From: an uncultured Desulfobulbaceae bacterium
GTDB lineage: Bacteria; Desulfobacterota; Desulfobulbia; Desulfobulbales; Desulfobulbaceae
Length of the DNA stretch: 11,347 bases
NCBI GenBank assembly: GCA_945787305.1
Contig: CALZIH010000065.1
Span: forward strand, 1-11,347
Direction: 5' to 3'
The notes under the pieces are model-generated. The model was not told the origin of the DNA, searched no databases, and worked only from the letters and a program-made list of their open reading frames with translations. Each line of letters starts with the position of its first letter. Positions within the stretch are counted from its first letter, which is position 1. Positions 6,867-11,347 of this stretch are shown piece by piece. The translations under genes were made by a program, and so were the position numbers.

Positions 6867-6872
6867 ATGGCG

Positions 6873-8600
6873 ATGACAGAGAAAATTGTTGTTATCGGAG
6901 GGGTGGCTGCCGGACCCAAAGCAGCCTGTCACCTGAAACGACTGCAACCGGGATGGGATATTACCGTGGTTGATCAGGACAATCTGATATCCTATGGTGG
7001 TTGCGGAATTCCCTATTATGTCAGTGGTGATGTCTCCGATGAATCGGAGCTGCGTTCAACCAGTTTTCACATGGTGCGTGATGTACCGTTTTTTGAGCGG
7101 GCCAAGGGGTTGAAGGTGCTGACCAGTACCAGAGCCCTGGCCATTGATCGTCAAAATAAAACCGTCCAGGTTGAGGACCTTGAGAGCGGTAAAAAAATCG
7201 GGTTGCCCTATGATCAACTTATGCTTGCCACCGGAGCTAAACCCTTTGTCCTGCCGATTGCCGGGGTTGAGCTGGACGGGGTGTTCACCATTGCCAACCT
7301 GCATAAGGCCGTAGAGATAAAAAAACGCATTGCCCAAGGGAAAGTTGATAAGGCCGTTGTCATCGGAGGCGGAGCCATTGGCGTGGAAATGGCCGAAGCA
7401 CTGGCTGACCTGTGGGGGGTGAAAACTACGCTTGTTGAATTTATGCCGCAACTCCTGCCGCACTTGGTCGACTGGCAGTTTGCCGCCATGCTCAAAACCC
7501 ACCTCCAGGAGAAGAATGTTGCGGTATTTACCGGTGAGGGGGCCACGGCTATTCTCGGGGATGCAAACGGAAAAGTAACAGCGGTGCAGACGCCGGAGCG
7601 AACCCTGGAGGCTGACTTGGTGATTATGGCGGCCGGGATTCGTCCCCGCAATGAACTGGCAAAAGAGGCTGGCCTCGCTGTTGCCCCCTGGGGAGGGATT
7701 GTCGTCAATCAGCGGTTGCAGACCAGCGATCCCGATATCTATGCAGCCGGAGACTGTATCGCTACCACCAACCTGGTAACGGGTAGGGAGACCCATGCTC
7801 CCATGGGCTCGCTCGCCAACCGACAAGGTCGCATTGTCGGTGACAATATGGCTGGTATAAACAGCCTGTTTAAAGGGGTTGTCGGTTCATTCATCATGAA
7901 GGCCTTTGACCGTTGTATTGCCGCCACTGGCATCACCTATGAGGCCGCATGCGCAGAAGGCTTTGATGCTGACTATGCCCTGACCGCACCCGCTGACCGG
8001 GCCCATTTTTTTCCAGGCGAGGCGGTCGCTGTTTTTCAACTGGTATTTGATCGCAGGACTCGTCAAGTCCTGGGGATGCAGGGGTTCGGGGTTATGAACG
8101 ATTCCATATCCGCCCGCATTGATGCGGCGGCGGTCATGATTACCCAGGGTGCCACCATCGAGGATTTTCGGGATGCTGAAATGGCTTATGCACCACCGTT
8201 TTCCGCTGCCATTGACTCCATTAATGCCGCAGCTTTTGTAGCCGACAATCTCTGCGCCGATCGTTTGCGTAAGCTCGATATGGATCGTTTCCTGGCCTGG
8301 ATGGAGGATTTTTCCCTGGAGCCGGACTGGGTGGCACTGGATATACGGCACCCTCAGGAGGCAGGCCCCTTTGTCGAAAAATTCGGTCAGGAAAAGTGGG
8401 TGGCCGTACCCTATGCCGAGGTGCGTGATCGTCATGGTGAGGTGCCTGGGGACAAGACGATCATTATCCTTTGTGATGCTGGCACCCGCTCCTATGAAGT
8501 TCAAATATTCCTTGACCATGTCGGTAAAAAGAATACCATGGTACTAAGTGGTGGCTTTAATGTGGTTCGTCGTATAGGGGTAGATTGGTATCCGGAGTAA
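6873..8600 (+). CDS. CoA-disulfide/polysulfide reductase-type flavoprotein fused to rhodanese
   Basis: A 575-residue protein. It has an FAD-binding motif (IGGVAAGPKAA, 8-18), the single redox-active Cys44 in SYGGCGIPYY (40-49), ATGA (119-122), the NAD(P)H-binding motif IGGGAIGVE (164-172) and the second FAD motif YAAGDC (290-295). A dimerisation domain follows, then a C-terminal rhodanese domain (about 481-570) with active Cys534 in CDAGTRS. This layout matches CoA-disulfide reductase-rhodanese fusions, known in Bacillus and, as the NADH-dependent persulfide/polysulfide reductase Npsr, in Shewanella. The flavin half reduces CoA-disulfide or CoA-persulfide with NAD(P)H, and the rhodanese half carries sulfane sulfur. 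Both cysteines are present, so it should be active. No signal peptide is seen, so it is cytosolic. It stands alone: 217 bp from the gene before and followed by a terminator. The exact substrate cannot be told from sequence. Confidence 0.9.
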   Translation: MTEKIVVIGGVAAGPKAACHLKRLQPGWDITVVDQDNLISYGGCGIPYYVSGDVSDESELRSTSFHMVRDVPFFERAKGLKVLTSTRALAIDRQNKTVQVEDLESGKKIGLPYDQLMLATGAKPFVLPIAGVELDGVFTIANLHKAVEIKKRIAQGKVDKAVVIGGGAIGVEMAEALADLWGVKTTLVEFMPQLLPHLVDWQFAAMLKTHLQEKNVAVFTGEGATAILGDANGKVTAVQTPERTLEADLVIMAAGIRPRNELAKEAGLAVAPWGGIVVNQRLQTSDPDIYAAGDCIATTNLVTGRETHAPMGSLANRQGRIVGDNMAGINSLFKGVVGSFIMKAFDRCIAATGITYEAACAEGFDADYALTAPADRAHFFPGEAVAVFQLVFDRRTRQVLGMQGFGVMNDSISARIDAAAVMITQGATIEDFRDAEMAYAPPFSAAIDSINAAAFVADNLCADRLRKLDMDRFLAWMEDFSLEPDWVALDIRHPQEAGPFVEKFGQEKWVAVPYAEVRDRHGEVPGDKTIIILCDAGTRSYEVQIFLDHVGKKNTMVLSGGFNVVRRIGVDWYPE

Positions 8601-8610
8601 TGGCATTATA

Positions 8611-8648
8611 CTGGGCCGCTTCCTTGCGGAAGTGGCCCGGATCGTTTT
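8611..8648 (+). terminator. intrinsic terminator after the reductase gene
   Basis: The stem arms GGGCCGCTTCC (8613-8623) and GGAAGTGGCCC (8628-8638) pair over 11 bp with one G-U, around the loop TTGC. The flanks extend it by a wobble and a C-G pair. A short T run (GTTTT, 8644-8648) follows. It starts 10 bp after the stop codon. The T run is short, so termination may be partial. Confidence 0.75.
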
Positions 8649-8668
8649 CGGTATGAAGGGGATTGCGT

Positions 8669-10321
8669 ATGGCGGAATTGAATGAACAACACATGGTTGA
8701 AGAGATCAAGACGAACATCGAAACCGGTGATTCCCTTAAGGCTCGTCTTGTGTTGGATCACCTTGACCGTGTGGACGCAAAGACCAAGAATCGCCTGTTG
8801 TATGAGTTGTCCCGGGCAGATGCCGGTTTTGCCGTTCCCCTATTTAATCATGTGCTCAGTACCTTCCCGGGTATGGTCAAAGAATTTCCGGTGATCAGGG
8901 AGACTCTGATTTCGCACCTTATTGCGTATCCTGATTTGTTAATTGATGCGTTGCGAAACCCCGTAATCCAGGACAAAACCATTATGATTGAAACAGCCGG
9001 TGAATTGAAGTTTGAAGAGGCTACACCGGCACTCATTGAACTGCTTGCTGATACCGATAACAGTCAGCTGCTAAAAAAGATCATTGAAAATCTTGGATTG
9101 ATTGGTGATCCGCAAAGTGTCAACACCCTGACCGATTATCTCTATTCGGCTGATAGGGATTTGATCATAACCGCCATTCATGCTCTTGGGCAGGTCGGTA
9201 CCCAAACCGCTATGCATCGATTGGCGGAACGTATGGGTACGGATAACGAGCTGGACCTCATCATTCTAGGCATTTTTGCCGATGTACAGGATCATGTTTC
9301 TCTGGAAAAGTTAAATGATACCCTGCGCTCTCATCACGCACATATGCGTATTTATGCCAAAGATGAGCTGATTAGGATCGGGGTAAAGTCAGTGCCGGTT
9401 CTTATTGAGAACCTCCGGGAAGAGGATGGTGACCTGCTCATTCATACTCTGAACGTCCTTGGGGATATTGGGGACGAAAGTGCCATTAAGCCTATTCGGA
9501 AACTGCTTGATGGCGAGCCCAACAACGCCAATGTTCGTTTTGCCGCTTATGAAGCTCTTGCCATGTTGCCGCTACGTAAGGGTGCGTACACTCTGGCAGC
9601 CGGTTTGACTGACAAAGAAGACCATGTCTGTGTGGCCGCAGCCCGTGCAATTGATCGTAATTTTAATGAAATTCTGGCTGCCGGCATAAAAAACATGATC
9701 AGGAACAAGGATGACCAGGCCCGTCATATTGTCAAGATTATTACAAACGCTCAGGTGGATAATATTTTTTTAAGCCTTGCACCCGAAGACTATTTTCAGG
9801 ACTTGGCTTTGATTTATCTTCCGCATACCCATAAAGACAGCAGAGACCATTACATCGGCCTGTTAGAGAAGAATGGTTTTAGTGCTTTTGCTGCCAAGGC
9901 AAGTGGCGGTGAGCTGGAGAACGGAGCCGAGCGGGTTAAGGTCTGTGCAGTTGATGACTCAAGGATGATTTTAAATATCTACAAGGCAACACTGCATGAA
10001 CTGGGTTTTGAGCCGGTTTTATTTGAGTTCCCGGCCGGCGCCCTGAAATGGCTGGAGAAAGAAAAACCGGCTTTGTTGTTGACGGATTTAAATATGCCGG
10101 AAATATCGGGCATCCAGTTGACCGAGGGAATTCGTAAGCTATACAGTGCCGATGAGTTGCCTGTTATTATGGTGACGACCCAGAGTGACAGCCAGGATCA
10201 TGATGCGGCTGAAGTTGCCGGTGTAAACGATATCCTGATTAAGCCCTTTAACCCGGATACACTCAGGGCTTCAATGGGCCAATTTATTTCGCTTCCTCAA
10301 GAAAAGACGACACCGGCTTGA
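8669..10321 (+). CDS. HEAT-repeat protein with C-terminal CheY-like receiver domain
   Basis: A 550-residue soluble protein. Residues about 100-400 are helical HEAT-like repeats; examples are EATPALIELL (117-126) and QSVNTLTDYL (149-158), each closing before a GD, AD or VG turn. After a linker (about 408-422), residues 423-550 form a receiver domain with the acidic pair Asp429-Asp430, phosphoacceptor Asp473 in LLLTDLNMPEISG, Thr503 in VIMVTT and Lys525 in DILIKPF. All residues needed for phosphorylation are present. There is no DNA-binding or enzymatic output domain, so the HEAT array is probably the effector, with phosphorylation altering a protein contact. ATG 8669 is chosen because AAGGGG (8656-8661) lies 7 bp upstream; an in-frame TTG at 8663 has worse spacing. 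No histidine kinase is visible nearby, so the partner is unknown. The domain call is firm; the pathway (chemotaxis or other signalling) is not known. Confidence 0.88.
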   Translation: MAELNEQHMVEEIKTNIETGDSLKARLVLDHLDRVDAKTKNRLLYELSRADAGFAVPLFNHVLSTFPGMVKEFPVIRETLISHLIAYPDLLIDALRNPVIQDKTIMIETAGELKFEEATPALIELLADTDNSQLLKKIIENLGLIGDPQSVNTLTDYLYSADRDLIITAIHALGQVGTQTAMHRLAERMGTDNELDLIILGIFADVQDHVSLEKLNDTLRSHHAHMRIYAKDELIRIGVKSVPVLIENLREEDGDLLIHTLNVLGDIGDESAIKPIRKLLDGEPNNANVRFAAYEALAMLPLRKGAYTLAAGLTDKEDHVCVAAARAIDRNFNEILAAGIKNMIRNKDDQARHIVKIITNAQVDNIFLSLAPEDYFQDLALIYLPHTHKDSRDHYIGLLEKNGFSAFAAKASGGELENGAERVKVCAVDDSRMILNIYKATLHELGFEPVLFEFPAGALKWLEKEKPALLLTDLNMPEISGIQLTEGIRKLYSADELPVIMVTTQSDSQDHDAAEVAGVNDILIKPFNPDTLRASMGQFISLPQEKTTPA

Positions 10322-10333
10322 ATATGCGATTGT

Positions 10334-10663
10334 TTAATGGACAGTCTGCTGTGGGGTAAGGTTTGCCTTCATAAGATCGGCAAAAAAACTTAGGGCTCTG
10401 CCTGCCGGATGGTCGTTGTTGTTCTTGCCGATAATTCTTTCTATACTATCGACCGTCTTCGCTTCCCAGATCTCCAGCAGGTTTGTTTCCATAGCCGGTC
10501 CGGTCATCCGCAGTTGAGCCAGATCAGTCGCATAGCAGCATAATTCAGGTCTGTTTTTGTAAATAGCGAGGATACACTGCTGTAAACGTGCCGGTTCCTC
10601 CATCAGGACTTTGGCGGAAACCTGCAACCACAGTTCGCTCTGTTCTATGGCGTGCTGGTTCAT
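10334..10663 (-). CDS. hypothetical protein, 109 residues
   Basis: I do not recognise a family. It begins at ATG 10663-10661 and has a strong Shine-Dalgarno GGAGGGG just upstream (on the minus strand, about 10669-10675), which supports a real gene. The sequence is predicted to be largely helical, with no signal peptide or membrane segment, and has a Cys-Cys pair in ELCCYATDL (40-48). Its stop codon lies 12 bp from the stop of the HEAT-receiver gene, so the two genes converge with almost no gap and no visible terminator. It is preceded by a 121-bp gap and then the PHP gene on the same strand, so it may have its own promoter. It could be a small regulator or part of a larger complex; this is a guess. 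Confidence 0.7.
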   Translation of the reverse strand: MNQHAIEQSELWLQVSAKVLMEEPARLQQCILAIYKNRPELCCYATDLAQLRMTGPAMETNLLEIWEAKTVDSIERIIGKNNNDHPAGRALSFFADLMKANLTPQQTVH

Positions 10664-10691
10664 AATCTTCCCCTCCAGGATCTCTCACCCC

Positions 10692-10706
10692 TGTGAAAAT
10701 GTCACA
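10692..10706. promoter_or_regulatory. TGTGA-N5-TCACA palindrome, possible CRP/FNR-type operator
   Basis: A perfect 5+5 inverted repeat with half-sites TGTGA (10692-10696) and TCACA (10702-10706), 29 bp upstream of the hypothetical protein's start. Half-sites match CRP/FNR-superfamily (including HcpR) operators, but the spacing is 5, not the usual 6, so binding by a standard member is uncertain. I could not place a good -10/-35 pair around it. Confidence 0.4.
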
Positions 10707-10784
10707 ATCCGGTATTTCTTTTGACAAGAACTATAGCAGAGGGGGTCTTACATTTTTCTGACAATATAAAGCAGCAGGTTTCTT

Positions 10785-11347
10785 TTAATGCAACCAGCCG
10801 GGGAGGTGTGCAAAGAATCTTCCCACCTGGTCAGGCCGGTGCGCGTCTGATCCGGCAATAAGTTGAATACCTAGCTCTCTTGCTCGACGGGTAATGCGCT
10901 TATTGGGGTAGGGTTCGTTGCGATTGGCAAAACCGGAGGTGTTGATCTCTAGCGCCGTTCCTTTTCTCTGCATGAGCTTGAGCAGGGTATCGATCAGTTG
11001 CCAATGGTTTTCATTGAAACGGAGATCAGGAAGATGGCGAAGGACTGCATCAAGGTGACAGACCATGTTACAGGGCAGATCCTGCACGCCTTGGATCAGA
11101 CCTGTGAAGTAATCGTCTATCACCCGGTCGATGCCTGCAGCGGTCAGGGCCGTCAGGTTTTCCTGTCGCCGGCTGACCATGTTGTAATGGCGGCCGTTGT
11201 GACGGAAAAAATGATAAGATAAGCCGATGGTCTCCCAAGGATACTGTGTCAAGCTTTGCTTGATCTTCTCAATGGCCTGGAGATTCAGTCCGACTTCGAT
11301 ACCGAGTCTGATTTCGATCCGGTTTGTATATTTTGTTTTGAGCTGGT
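10785..11347 (-). CDS. PHP-domain phosphoesterase, histidinol-phosphatase (HisJ)-like, 5' end outside window
   Basis: The minus-strand frame is open from the right edge to TAA 10787-10785, giving 186 visible C-terminal residues. The opening stretch NRIEIRLGIEVGLN matches the metal-ligand Glu strand of the HisJ family. Next come GLSYHFF (His in the equivalent of GSVHF), CHLDAVLRH with the His-x-Asp of the PHP barrel, ALEINTSGF with NEPYPNKRI, and IAGSDAHRPDQVG near the C-terminus, which holds the Asp-x-His metal ligands. The first His-x-His motif lies outside the window. Homologues hydrolyse L-histidinol phosphate in histidine synthesis, or related phosphoesters, with bound metals. No other his genes are seen here, so the substrate may differ. 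A TTG at 11252 is not the true start, because family sequence continues upstream of it. Confidence 0.85.
   Translation of the reverse strand, partial: QLKTKYTNRIEIRLGIEVGLNLQAIEKIKQSLTQYPWETIGLSYHFFRHNGRHYNMVSRRQENLTALTAAGIDRVIDDYFTGLIQGVQDLPCNMVCHLDAVLRHLPDLRFNENHWQLIDTLLKLMQRKGTALEINTSGFANRNEPYPNKRITRRARELGIQLIAGSDAHRPDQVGRFFAHLPGWLH

Noticed and set aside
7056..7826. 256-residue minus-strand open frame
   Set aside because: It lies wholly inside the reductase gene on the opposite strand, and the plus-strand frame carries clear FAD and NAD motifs; it is a shadow.
7887..8519. 210-residue minus-strand open frame
   Set aside because: It is antisense to the C-terminal part of the reductase and the rhodanese domain, with no motif or ribosome binding site of its own.
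1..11347. CRISPR array, tRNA, rRNA, phage or toxin-antitoxin module
   Set aside because: No regularly spaced direct repeats, no cloverleaf with tRNA signature loops, and no typical protein pairs were seen on either strand.

Overview
The window looks like an ordinary chromosomal stretch of a Gram-negative, probably anaerobic, sulfur-cycling bacterium. My best guess is Desulfobacterota of the Desulfobulbales kind. This rests on an AsmA-like envelope protein (so an outer membrane is present), a coenzyme A-disulfide/polysulfide-type reductase fused to a rhodanese domain, a HEAT-repeat protein fused to a receiver domain, and intermediate GC content. It is an inference from protein style; no rRNA or other marker gene is present.

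Layout. From the left edge to about 2.1 kb there is a plus-strand cluster: the C-terminal part of a GT-B (MurG/L-arabinokinase-like) glycosyltransferase, then an overlapping ABC ATPase and permease pair of the FetA/FetB iron-export type. A 129-bp gap with four tandem copies of a degenerate heptamer leads to a 1154-residue, membrane-anchored AsmA-like protein (2217-5681). It is followed by crcB (fluoride channel) and a DUF190 gene. A 232-bp element with 17-bp terminal inverted repeats, flanked by TA on both sides, sits exactly between the AsmA-like gene and crcB. Its first base completes the stop codon of the AsmA-like gene, and its other end lies 9 bp before the crcB start. This is the most unusual feature of the window.

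From 6.87 to 8.6 kb is a single flavin disulfide reductase-rhodanese gene with a strong ribosome binding site and a good intrinsic terminator. Next is a HEAT-repeat/response-regulator fusion (8669-10321). Two minus-strand genes converge on it: a 109-residue unknown protein, preceded by a TGTGA-N5-TCACA palindrome, and a PHP-family (histidinol-phosphatase-like) phosphoesterase that runs off the right edge.

How the genes relate. FetA-FetB should form one transporter. CrcB and DUF190 are translationally close and often found together. The remaining genes are not obviously one pathway. I see no CRISPR array, tRNA, rRNA, phage module or defence island, and nothing that amounts to a clear new multi-gene system. 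The non-coding novelty is in the small inserted element and the degenerate heptamer tracts.
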